Made by a program: the position numbers and the translations under genes. From Brevibacterium picturae (GTDB lineage: Bacteria > Actinomycetota > Actinomycetes > Actinomycetales > Brevibacteriaceae), in NCBI RefSeq assembly GCF_030453725.1, contig NZ_JAKDJU010000072.1, forward strand, positions 1-15,004: a stretch of 15,004 nucleotides of DNA, read 5' to 3'. The stretch's first letter is position 1. The number at the start of each line of letters is the position of its first letter. Below, in pieces: positions 1 to 5,681 of the stretch. The notes beneath the pieces are model-generated. The model was not told the DNA's origin and ran no database searches. It was given only the letters and a program-made list of their open reading frames with translations.

Positions 1-110
1 CAGGCTTGCCTATGAACAAGCCAGATTAGATGTCACCTAACCCTGCATCAGTCCCTTGTCCCCAATGGTGCGACCGTGTACGTCGAACAGACTGTCGCGG
101 TGAACGGGCT

Positions 111-434
111 ATGAGCACCGTCGACAAAACCGGGTGGGATCCCGACAAATGCCAAGCCACGTCAAAGAAGCGCGGCGACCAGTGCAAGAACTACCCTGTC
201 CGCGGCCTACGAGTGTGTCTGCGCCACAGCGGAGGCTCCAAGGATGCCCGCGCAGCAACGACCATCTATCGAAAGCTCCAGGGGGCATCAAATCAACCAC
301 AGCACCGGGATCGCTACTTTGTAGTGGCGCGAGTTCCTGTCACTCGCCTCGCAGCTCACCCCACGCGAAGTAGGACTCAGCAACATCGTCCTGGACATCA
401 TCGAAGAACTGTTGACCGACGCTCTCGACACTGA
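111..434 (+). pseudogene. Fragment of a phage-associated Cys/His (putative zinc-binding) protein, probably decayed
   Basis: From the ATG at 111 the first 45 or so codons look like a real protein: CQATSKKRGDQC, then KNYPVRG, then VCLRHSGGS. This CX9C...CX3H spacing followed by a His-Gly-Gly-Ser-like turn is typical, from family memory, of the N-terminus of small actinobacterial and actinophage proteins found near terminase genes. After about codon 58 (near position 285) the reading becomes Arg/His/Gln-rich and unlike that family, which normally continues as a long helical region. The rest of the frame overlaps a convincing gene on the opposite strand (340-633). A plus-frame peptide around 325-430 also looks helical but is cut off by a stop at 322-324. 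I read this as a 5' fragment whose 3' part was lost or replaced. There is no clear Shine-Dalgarno sequence. It could instead be a short intact 107-residue protein. Confidence 0.4.
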
Positions 435-633
435 ATCCATTCCCATGCGGCCGAACGATGGGGTAGAACACGTCGCCACCTACGGTGATCCGGTAGATCA
501 AGTCTCGGTCAGAGCGGACCAGCCGTGCGTCGTCGATTTCTCCGGGCTTGAAGATTCGTTCGATCGTCGGCTTCACGAAAGTTTCCAAAAGCTCTTTATC
601 AGTGCAGTTCTCGACATAGCGCTCGTCACCCAT
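340..633 (-). CDS. Hypothetical protein, 97 aa, acidic
   Basis: I do not recognise this family. The 97-residue product begins MGDERYVENC and has balanced, protein-like composition. A helical first half (about residues 11-28, with many Glu/Lys) is followed by alternating hydrophobic segments (LIYRITVGGDVFYPIV, about residues 45-60) and an acidic amphipathic C-terminus (QQFFDDVQDDVAESYFAW). There is no signal peptide or membrane helix, so it is probably a small cytoplasmic protein. The start is fixed by an in-frame TAG four codons upstream; no strong ribosome-binding site is seen, only a weak GACGGA directly before the ATG. It lies 94 bp downstream of the membrane-protein gene on the same strand and could be read through from it. 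Its 3' end overlaps the decayed plus-strand fragment. I prefer this strand for 340-633 because the plus-strand readings are much less protein-like. Confidence 0.6.
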   Translation of the reverse strand: MGDERYVENCTDKELLETFVKPTIERIFKPGEIDDARLVRSDRDLIYRITVGGDVFYPIVRPHGNGFSVESVGQQFFDDVQDDVAESYFAWGELRGE

Positions 634-727
634 TCCGTCAGTCTATTGCGTGAGTTTGCCTCGCGGAACGGTTCCGGCGTAGGGGCGAGATTGCCATGAG
701 TATCGACTGGATTCGGCCACGGGGTAT

Positions 728-2260
728 CTATGACCGCTTGATCTGAGTGCTGAATCTCCGGTCGAAGGCACTGGTCACGGCGAAGCTTCCAATCAATGCC
801 GCGACAAGGATGACCAGCAGAACCAGCAGCGTCGGCACCAGTTCGCCCACCAAGTGTCTGTTCCCACTGATGAATATCGTGACACTGGACGACGGGCCCG
901 GGTGGCTCGGGTCGAGCAGATTCGCCGCTGTGTTCCAGACAGTTCCCCAGACAACAGCGCCGACAGCGATTACGACTCCGGCCAGCACCCCCAAAGTGTC
1001 AGTCACGGCGAGAATGACAATAGCCATGGTCAGACAGACGAGACAGAGTAGCCCGATGATCGCGATCAGCCGCAGACTCGGGTAGGCGCCGAGGCTGTCG
1101 ACGATGCTTCTCCCCGGCAATACAGCACTCACGGTGGCAGCCGTTGTCAGCGCGAGTGTCCCGGCGGCGGCCAGCCCGAATTTCTGGCTCAGCAGCGTTC
1201 TTCTGGGGAATGGTCTCTGAGGTGACAGTGATCGCCATGGCCCGATGATCGCGACCTGCAGTCCCGCCGCCCGATTGACGGTCGCCGATGACAGCATGGC
1301 CAAAGTGACCGCGGCGAGAATGAGTGCACCGAAGATCGCGGAGACTCCGGCGCTGATCGACGACTGTGGAGCGTGCGATTGGGATGATGTGGCATCTGTG
1401 TCGGAGGACGTGTCGGCGGGACCAGAAGGCGAGGAAGCTGCCGCGACTGGCGCCGAGGACTGCGAACCTGGCTGAGGGCTCTCCCCATCAGATCCTTCGC
1501 TGAAGTAGTCGACGGCCGGTGGTCCGCTGACTTTCTCAATCTTGATGTCGAAGGGGCGCTCGAAGGCGCGTTGGGCCTGTTTCGAAGTACGTGGGCAGGC
1601 CTGCTCCCCGGTCTCGCATCCGAACTTCTGGGCGACGATGCGAATCTGCTCGGAGACATGCTCCTCCGCTTGGCGGATGACCTGGTCCCGGTACTGGTCG
1701 AGGATGAACTTGTCTTCGTTCAGTGCCTGCGGACTTGCCAGGATGGTGATCGTATAGCGCGGGGCCTCGATGTCACCGCGGTAATACGCTCTGATGCCAT
1801 CGATGACCTGCGGGGTGAGGTCCTTCGGCAGCACAACTGCGAGCACCGAAGCCCCATCCTCCACCTGAGCCCGGGCGGCCTTAGGCGAAAGCTCGCGTTC
1901 AGCCGTAGAGAAATCGGGAGCGACCGCGCCCTGCTCGAGCCTGGTGAAGAACTCATCGGAGAACGAGAGGTAGTCCGTCATTGCGCTCTGGATCGCCGGC
2001 ATCTCCCGCGGTTCGTCGTCTGTGCCGACTGCGATCGAGAAATTCGGAGGCGAGCTTGGTTGCTGTTCCGCTGTGGTCGGAGCAGGGGCCGGCGTCTGGC
2101 CCTTCTCTTCGGCCCCCGCCCGTTCGATGGCGCCGAAGAGAGGAATGAGGGCGGACAGCGCTATGACATACACGCAAAGCGAGGCCATGATCGGCCAGAA
2201 ATACATCCAGCCTGTCTGTCCCCGGGACAGAATCGAGGTCACTGCGAAGAATCGGCGCAT
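728..2260 (-). CDS. Six-helix membrane protein with large extracytoplasmic domain (ABC-2/YhgE-like permease)
   Basis: The 510-residue product has one N-terminal membrane helix (about residues 21-45), a long outside region (about 46-302), then five more helices (about 303-325, 360-381, 396-418, 421-442 and 474-497). One helix, a big loop, then a C-terminal helix bundle is the layout of ABC-2-type permeases and of YhgE/Pip and EsaA-like proteins, so a role in export or envelope function is plausible but unproven. The loop holds a folded part (about 75-250) with two cysteines, C215 and C222, close enough for a disulphide. A Ser/Pro/Asp-rich linker (about 255-302) connects it to the membrane bundle. 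Pro-rich residues 56-72 flank the first helix. The ATG at 2260 is preceded by GGGAAG at good spacing. No ATPase partner lies in the window. The exported-protein gene starts 47 bp upstream on the same strand, so the two may share a transcript. Confidence 0.85.
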   Translation of the reverse strand: MRRFFAVTSILSRGQTGWMYFWPIMASLCVYVIALSALIPLFGAIERAGAEEKGQTPAPAPTTAEQQPSSPPNFSIAVGTDDEPREMPAIQSAMTDYLSFSDEFFTRLEQGAVAPDFSTAERELSPKAARAQVEDGASVLAVVLPKDLTPQVIDGIRAYYRGDIEAPRYTITILASPQALNEDKFILDQYRDQVIRQAEEHVSEQIRIVAQKFGCETGEQACPRTSKQAQRAFERPFDIKIEKVSGPPAVDYFSEGSDGESPQPGSQSSAPVAAASSPSGPADTSSDTDATSSQSHAPQSSISAGVSAIFGALILAAVTLAMLSSATVNRAAGLQVAIIGPWRSLSPQRPFPRRTLLSQKFGLAAAGTLALTTAATVSAVLPGRSIVDSLGAYPSLRLIAIIGLLCLVCLTMAIVILAVTDTLGVLAGVVIAVGAVVWGTVWNTAANLLDPSHPGPSSSVTIFISGNRHLVGELVPTLLVLLVILVAALIGSFAVTSAFDRRFSTQIKRS

Positions 2261-2307
2261 GCTTCATCTTCCCACCGACCGGCGATTGTTCTACGCCCGC
2301 AGGCGGC

Positions 2308-2754
2308 CTACTTCTTCTTGGGCTTGAACGAGGTGGAGCATTTCCAAGTCGTCTTGCCCTTCTTCGCCACTACAGTCACCGACACCTTTTTGCCTGGAGT
2401 CGCTCCCGAAATGTAGTACTTGAGGTTCGCGGCACCCTTCTTCGAAGCAGTCGCCTTCTTCTTGGTCTTCGTCGTCTTGTAGTGCGCGGTCGTGGTGACC
2501 TTGGCCTTCGCGCCAACCTTGGAAACCTTGATCACGGTATTTGAGTACTGCCGCGGTTTCGCGATCGACATCTTCGCCGCACACTTCTTCGTGGCAGCCT
2601 CGGCGGGAGGGGCATCGAGCACAATTGGGCCCGCGAGCAGTCCGACAGCCAATGTCAGCGCGAGGAATTTAGATCCCATCCGCGAGCGCGCAGGACGGGC
2701 AGAAGTAGGCGCAGTTGAAGCCGATGTGAATCGGGCAGGAATGATCTCGGTCAT
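2308..2754 (-). CDS. Small exported Lys-rich protein of unknown function
   Basis: The 148-residue product has an extended, Arg-containing N-region (residues 1-29), a hydrophobic core (about 30-46) and an AEA-A signal-peptidase-like site near residues 51-54. It is therefore predicted to be secreted by the Sec route. The mature part is about 95 residues, very rich in Lys, Thr and Ala, with only two cysteines (C58 near its start and C139 near its end) that could form one disulphide. The alternating pattern (KVSVTVVAKKGKTTWKC) suggests a small beta-sandwich. I know no function for it; wall binding through the positive charge is a guess. I chose the ATG at 2754 because GGAGA sits just upstream; the internal ATG at 2679 has no ribosome-binding site, though it would still leave a complete signal peptide. 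The promoter lies beside the insertion sequence. Confidence 0.75.
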   Translation of the reverse strand: MTEIIPARFTSASTAPTSARPARSRMGSKFLALTLAVGLLAGPIVLDAPPAEAATKKCAAKMSIAKPRQYSNTVIKVSKVGAKAKVTTTAHYKTTKTKKKATASKKGAANLKYYISGATPGKKVSVTVVAKKGKTTWKCSTSFKPKKK

Positions 2755-2764
2755 GGTTCTCCAG

Positions 2765-2786
2765 GAAACTAAGAGTGTTAGGTTTC
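2765..2786 (-). promoter_or_regulatory. Imperfect palindrome at the predicted start of the exported-protein transcript
   Basis: On the plus strand the arms read GAAACTAA and TTAGGTTTC around a 5-nt centre (GAGTG), matching perfectly apart from one extra G. It lies between the predicted -10 box (2790-2795) and the ribosome-binding site of the exported-protein gene, covering the predicted transcription start. It may be a repressor site or a leader hairpin. Which regulator would bind is unknown. Confidence 0.35.
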
Positions 2787-2789
2787 ATT

Positions 2790-2817
2790 AGTATAAGCAC
2801 TTCGCCCGTGGTTTAAA
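2790..2817 (-). promoter_or_regulatory. Predicted sigma-70-type promoter of the exported-protein gene
   Basis: On the minus strand the sequence reads TTTAAA (2812-2817), a 16-nt spacer, then TATACT (2790-2795), which is five of six to the consensus -10. The gene's ATG is 35 bp further on. The -35 box is the first six bases of the 8-bp target duplication made by the neighbouring insertion sequence, so the element landed directly against this promoter. Confidence 0.5.
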
Positions 2818-2819
2818 GG
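2812..2819. repeat. Left copy of the 8-bp target-site duplication
   Basis: TTTAAAGG directly precedes the first base of the left inverted repeat and is repeated exactly at 4255-4262 after the right inverted repeat. An 8-bp duplication is the length expected for the ISL3 family. Confidence 0.93.
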
Positions 2820-2846
2820 GGCTCATCGTAATTGAGAGTGTAGAAC
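2820..2846 (+). repeat. Left terminal inverted repeat of the insertion sequence
   Basis: It begins GGCTCATCGTAATTGAGAG and pairs with the right end, with mismatches only at positions 6, 23 and 26 of the first 27. The transposase stop codon (2823-2825) and its last few codons lie inside this repeat. Confidence 0.93.
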
Positions 2847-4133
2847 CGGTCTGAAGCCACCGGACTCGAGCAGACATCTCGCGATGTAATGCGTGAGGTT
2901 GCGGAACCCCAGCGCTGACCCCCGTAGATGTTCGAGCCTGCCATTGATCGCTTCAGTAGGCCCGTTCGACGTTCCCGGTCGGGTGAAGAACGCGAGGACA
3001 TCAGCAGCTCGACGCTTCAGAGTCCTTCCCAACCGCTTGAGCTCGACCAGTCCTGTCGGCAGATTCGTCGTCAGATCGTCGATGACCGATTGTAAGAGCT
3101 TCTTGCCCTCGTTGCCGTCGTTGGTTCGGTAGGCGCTCACAATGTCTTGATAGACGGCCCAGGTGACTTCGACGGCGGTGAAGTTGGCGTCGGCGAAGAG
3201 GCCTACGATCCTCTCCTGCTGCTTGGCCGTGAGCAGATCAGCACCGGTGTGGAGAGTCCTCCTCGCTCGATACAACGGGTCCGTCGCTCGTCCGCGATGC
3301 CCGGTGGTCTCCTGCTGAATGCGACGGCGTACCTCGTCGAGGGCATCACCGGCGAGTTTGACGACGTGGAAGGGGTCCATGACTTCGACAGCGTCGGGCA
3401 GTTCCTCAACTGAGGCTGTTTTGAAGCCGGAGAATCCGTCCATCGCGACGACGTCGATGCCATCACGCCAGTCCTTCGGACGGGCTTTCAACCATTGCTT
3501 GAACACCTGTTTCGAACGTCCGGGCACCATGTCGAGCAAACGTGCCGGGCCTGTTGCCTGGCTGATGGGAGTGAGGTCGATGATGACGGTGACGTACTTG
3601 TCACCGCGCCGGGTGTGCCGCCATACGTGTTCGTCGACACCAATGACGCTGACCCCGTCGAACCGGGTCGGGTCGTCGATCAGCAGTCGATGTCCCTGCG
3701 CGAGGATCGCGGAGTTCGCGGTGTGCCAAGACACGGCGAGCTTGGAGGCGATCACGGACACGGTGTCGTGATCGATCACGAGGGCACGCAGCGCCCAGTC
3801 GAGGCCGGTTCGAGAGATCTTCGCTCGTGGTGGCGCCGCAGCAGTGGTGTCTTGACGCCATACGCGGCCGCACTCGACGCATTTGTAACGGCGGAGGCGA
3901 ATATGAAGCGTGGTCGGCCGGTGACCGAAGGGTTCGTGGGCGAGACGGCGGACGACGGTGTCGCGGACGATCCCGTGGCCACCACACCGACGGCACCAGT
4001 CATCAGCAGTGTTGGGCCGGCATTCCAAGATGGCCTTGTGCCCGGTGATGTGCTGGCCAATGCAAGTGAGGTCGAGGGTGTCGAGTCGGCAGAATGTCGT
4101 GAGGTCAGGGGTCGAGAAAGTAGGCTTGGCCAC
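2823..4133 (-). CDS. ISL3-family DDE transposase
   Basis: The 436-residue protein would cut and join the ends of the insertion sequence. An N-terminal zinc-finger region has two CX2C pairs (C47/C50 and C85/C88). A helix-turn-helix-like stretch follows (about 123-143). The catalytic DDE core is readable: D167 in GVDEHVWRH, D232 in VVAMDGFSGFK, and E394 in SNGPTEAINGRLEHLRG, the usual ISL3 signature region. Length and domain order match full-length members and there is no frameshift, so it is probably active. The start is a GTG at 4133, preceded on its own strand by GAAAGA eight bases upstream. That site lies inside a long hairpin (4132-4190), suggesting poor translation of read-through messages. 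The stop codon is only three bases from the IS end, leaving no room for an internal terminator before the exported-protein gene on the same strand. Confidence 0.95.
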   Translation of the reverse strand: MAKPTFSTPDLTTFCRLDTLDLTCIGQHITGHKAILECRPNTADDWCRRCGGHGIVRDTVVRRLAHEPFGHRPTTLHIRLRRYKCVECGRVWRQDTTAAAPPRAKISRTGLDWALRALVIDHDTVSVIASKLAVSWHTANSAILAQGHRLLIDDPTRFDGVSVIGVDEHVWRHTRRGDKYVTVIIDLTPISQATGPARLLDMVPGRSKQVFKQWLKARPKDWRDGIDVVAMDGFSGFKTASVEELPDAVEVMDPFHVVKLAGDALDEVRRRIQQETTGHRGRATDPLYRARRTLHTGADLLTAKQQERIVGLFADANFTAVEVTWAVYQDIVSAYRTNDGNEGKKLLQSVIDDLTTNLPTGLVELKRLGRTLKRRAADVLAFFTRPGTSNGPTEAINGRLEHLRGSALGFRNLTHYIARCLLESGGFRPVLHSQLR

Positions 4134-4190
4134 GTCGAGGTCTTTCGGATGGACTGTGTGAGAACTTCCATCATCGGAAGACCTCGACGT
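4132..4190 (-). promoter_or_regulatory. Long hairpin hiding the transposase ribosome-binding site
   Basis: Bases 4132-4144 pair perfectly with 4178-4190 (13 bp). Pairing continues through two G-U wobbles and a 2-nt bulge to 4149-4153 against 4167-4171, giving about 22 pairs around a 13-nt loop. In the transposase message the 3' arm contains the Shine-Dalgarno-like GAAAGA, and the GTG start begins at the foot of the stem. Hairpins at this place in other insertion sequences (IS10 and IS50 are the classic cases) stop translation of messages that enter from outside. A similar role here is inferred. Confidence 0.65.
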
Positions 4191-4227
4191 CTATCCGGGC
4201 AGCGCCACGCCGTGTCCTGGAATCACC

Positions 4228-4254
4228 GATCCACACTCTCAATTACGAAGAGCC
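4228..4254 (-). repeat. Right terminal inverted repeat of the insertion sequence
   Basis: Read on the minus strand it begins GGCTCTTCGTAATTGAGAG and matches the left end at 24 of 27 positions. It is at the transposase 5' side and is followed at once by the second TTTAAAGG copy. Confidence 0.93.
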
Positions 4255-4262
4255 TTTAAAGG
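4255..4262. repeat. Right copy of the 8-bp target-site duplication
   Basis: TTTAAAGG is identical to 2812-2819 and abuts the right inverted repeat. It marks the edge of the original fadA upstream spacer. Confidence 0.93.
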
Positions 4263-4321
4263 TCACAGAATAGTCACGCCCCGTGAGTGCTCCGTCACAG
4301 TCACTGCAGCGTGTTTCCGTG

Positions 4322-4350
4322 TTGACCATCACACGCAACTGGTATTGAAT
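4322..4350 (+). promoter_or_regulatory. Candidate promoter for the fadAB operon
   Basis: TTGACC (4322-4327), a 17-nt spacer, then TTGAAT (4345-4350). The -35 is five of six and the -10 four of six to consensus. It would give a leader of about 115 nt before fadA. It lies outside the insertion sequence, so fadA probably keeps its own promoter. Four GTCAC pentamers (starting at 4262, 4273, 4294 and 4300) lie just upstream. The spacer from 4255 to 4471 shows no gene. Confidence 0.45.
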
Positions 4351-4416
4351 GGGAGTGCGAATGTTACTGAACGATCGATTAGCCAGTGAGGCTGAGCGAG
4401 CGTCATTGACGTATCC

Positions 4417-4449
4417 ACGGCCGAGATCACGAAACCGATCATCGGCCGT
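4417..4449 (+). promoter_or_regulatory. Inverted repeat in the fadA leader
   Basis: The arms ACGGCCGA (4417-4424) and TCGGCCGT (4442-4449) are perfect complements separated by 17 nt. It ends 13 bp before the fadA ribosome-binding site (GAGG, 4463-4466). It may be an operator with two half-sites or a leader hairpin. It does not resemble the TetR palindrome further along, so a different regulator is implied if it is an operator. Confidence 0.4.
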
Positions 4450-4471
4450 TCTCTAGGACTGTGAGGAACAG

Positions 4472-5680
4472 ATGAGCGAAGCGTACATCTACGACGCAGT
4501 GCGCACACCGCGCGGAAAGAACCGCGGTGGAGCCCTACACAGCGTCAAACCAATCGATCTCGTGACAGGGCTCATCGATGCCCTGCGCGAGCGTAACCCC
4601 GATCTCGACGACAAGGCGATCGACGACATGGTCTTGGGCGTCGTCTCGCCCGTCGGCGAACAGGGCGGAGACATCGCTCGCACCGCGGCTCTCGTCGCGG
4701 GTCTCGATGAATCCGTCGCCGGCGTTCAGATCAACCGATTCTGCGCATCCGGGCTCGAAGCGGTCAACATCGCTGCACAGAAGGTCGGCAGCGGTTTTGA
4801 GAACCTCGTCCTAGCAGGCGGCGTCGAATCGATGTCGCGTGTTCCCCTCGGCTCCGACGGAGGCGCATGGGCACAGGATCCGACGACGAACTTCGACACC
4901 TACTTCGTGCCCCAGGGCATCAGCGCCGACCTCATCGCGACCACTGAAGGATTCAGCCGCACCGACATCGACGAATTCGCTGAGGAGTCACAGAAGCGCG
5001 CCGCCAACGCCTGGGAAAACGGCTACTTCGAGAAGTCGATCGTCCCCGTCAAAGACCTCAACGGTGTGACCCTGCTCGACACCGATGAGCACATGCGCCC
5101 CGGTTCGACGGTGGAGTCGCTGGCGAAGCTGTCCCCAGCCTTCACCAAGGTCGCCGCGCAAGCAGGCTTCGACGAGGTTGCTCTTCAGAAATACCACTGG
5201 GTCGAAGAGATCGACCACGTCCACACCGCCGCGAACTCCTCGGGAATCGTCGACGGGGCCAGCCTCGTCATCATCGGCGACGCCGAGGTGGGACAGACGA
5301 TGAACATGAAGCCGCGGGCTCGCATCGTCTCCACTGCCGTCACCGGATCCGAGCCGACCATCATGCTCACCGGTCCCACTCCCGCGACGCAGAAGGCGCT
5401 CGACAAGGCGGGCCTGACCGTCGATGACATCGACCTGTTCGAGCTCAACGAAGCCTTCGGCGCAGTGGTCCTGAAATGGATGAAGGACCTCAACATCCCG
5501 CATGACAAGGTCAACGTCAACGGCGGAGCAATTGCCATGGGACACCCGCTGGGTGCTACCGGTGCCATGATCCTCGGGACCGTCCTCGACGAGCTCGAAC
5601 GTCGCGATCTCAAGCGTGGTCTCGTCACGCTGTGCATCGGCGGCGGAATGGGCATTGCGACGATCATCGAAAGGGTCTGA
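4472..5680 (+). CDS. fadA: Acetyl-CoA C-acyltransferase (thiolase)
   Basis: This 402-residue thiolase performs the last step of beta-oxidation, cleaving 3-ketoacyl-CoA with CoA to acetyl-CoA and a shortened acyl-CoA. The active-site parts are present: the nucleophile C91 in NRFCASGLEAV, the HTAANSSGIVDGA loop, H358 in GGAIAMGHPLGATGA, and the second catalytic cysteine C388 in CIGGGMG. Length is normal for a full thiolase. The ATG at 4472 follows GAGGAA at good spacing. fadB begins one base after its stop, so the two are almost certainly co-translated and form the usual FadA-FadB trifunctional arrangement (beta and alpha subunits). The degradative assignment rests on this partner; biosynthetic acetoacetyl-CoA thiolases share the same motifs. 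Regulation may involve the inverted repeat in the leader. Confidence 0.95.
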   Translation: MSEAYIYDAVRTPRGKNRGGALHSVKPIDLVTGLIDALRERNPDLDDKAIDDMVLGVVSPVGEQGGDIARTAALVAGLDESVAGVQINRFCASGLEAVNIAAQKVGSGFENLVLAGGVESMSRVPLGSDGGAWAQDPTTNFDTYFVPQGISADLIATTEGFSRTDIDEFAEESQKRAANAWENGYFEKSIVPVKDLNGVTLLDTDEHMRPGSTVESLAKLSPAFTKVAAQAGFDEVALQKYHWVEEIDHVHTAANSSGIVDGASLVIIGDAEVGQTMNMKPRARIVSTAVTGSEPTIMLTGPTPATQKALDKAGLTVDDIDLFELNEAFGAVVLKWMKDLNIPHDKVNVNGGAIAMGHPLGATGAMILGTVLDELERRDLKRGLVTLCIGGGMGIATIIERV

Positions 5681-5681
5681 C

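Larger units (their letters stand above)
2820..4254 (-). mobile_element. Complete ISL3-family insertion sequence, 1435 bp
   Basis: The element has all the parts of a whole insertion sequence. Its terminal inverted repeats start with GGCTC and agree at 24 of the outer 27 positions. It is flanked by a perfect 8-bp duplication and carries one transposase gene that fills nearly all of it, on the minus strand. The size, the 8-bp duplication and the transposase type agree with ISL3-family elements (the IS1207-like group common in corynebacteria and relatives). The undamaged duplication and intact reading frame argue for a recent insertion. It split the spacer between the leftward exported-protein gene and the rightward fadAB operon, leaving 65 bp on one side (before position 2820) and 217 bp on the other. 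Whether it is a named element cannot be said without a search. Confidence 0.95.

Noticed and set aside
3..22. Small inverted repeat GGCTTG / CAAGCC with an 8-nt loop at the window start
   Set aside because: Only six pairs and no neighbouring gene in the window to which it could serve as a terminator.
664..676. Palindrome CGGAAC-G-GTTCCG between the membrane-protein gene and the 97-aa gene
   Set aside because: The centre is a single base, so it cannot form a normal hairpin, and it is short enough to be chance.
1571..2416. Plus-strand open frame of 281 codons opposite the membrane-protein gene
   Set aside because: Arg/His-rich, no motifs, and antisense to a gene with clear membrane helices and a good ribosome-binding site.
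3495..4259. Plus-strand frame opposite the transposase
   Set aside because: It is antisense to an intact DDE transposase and runs across the IS right end; no protein features.
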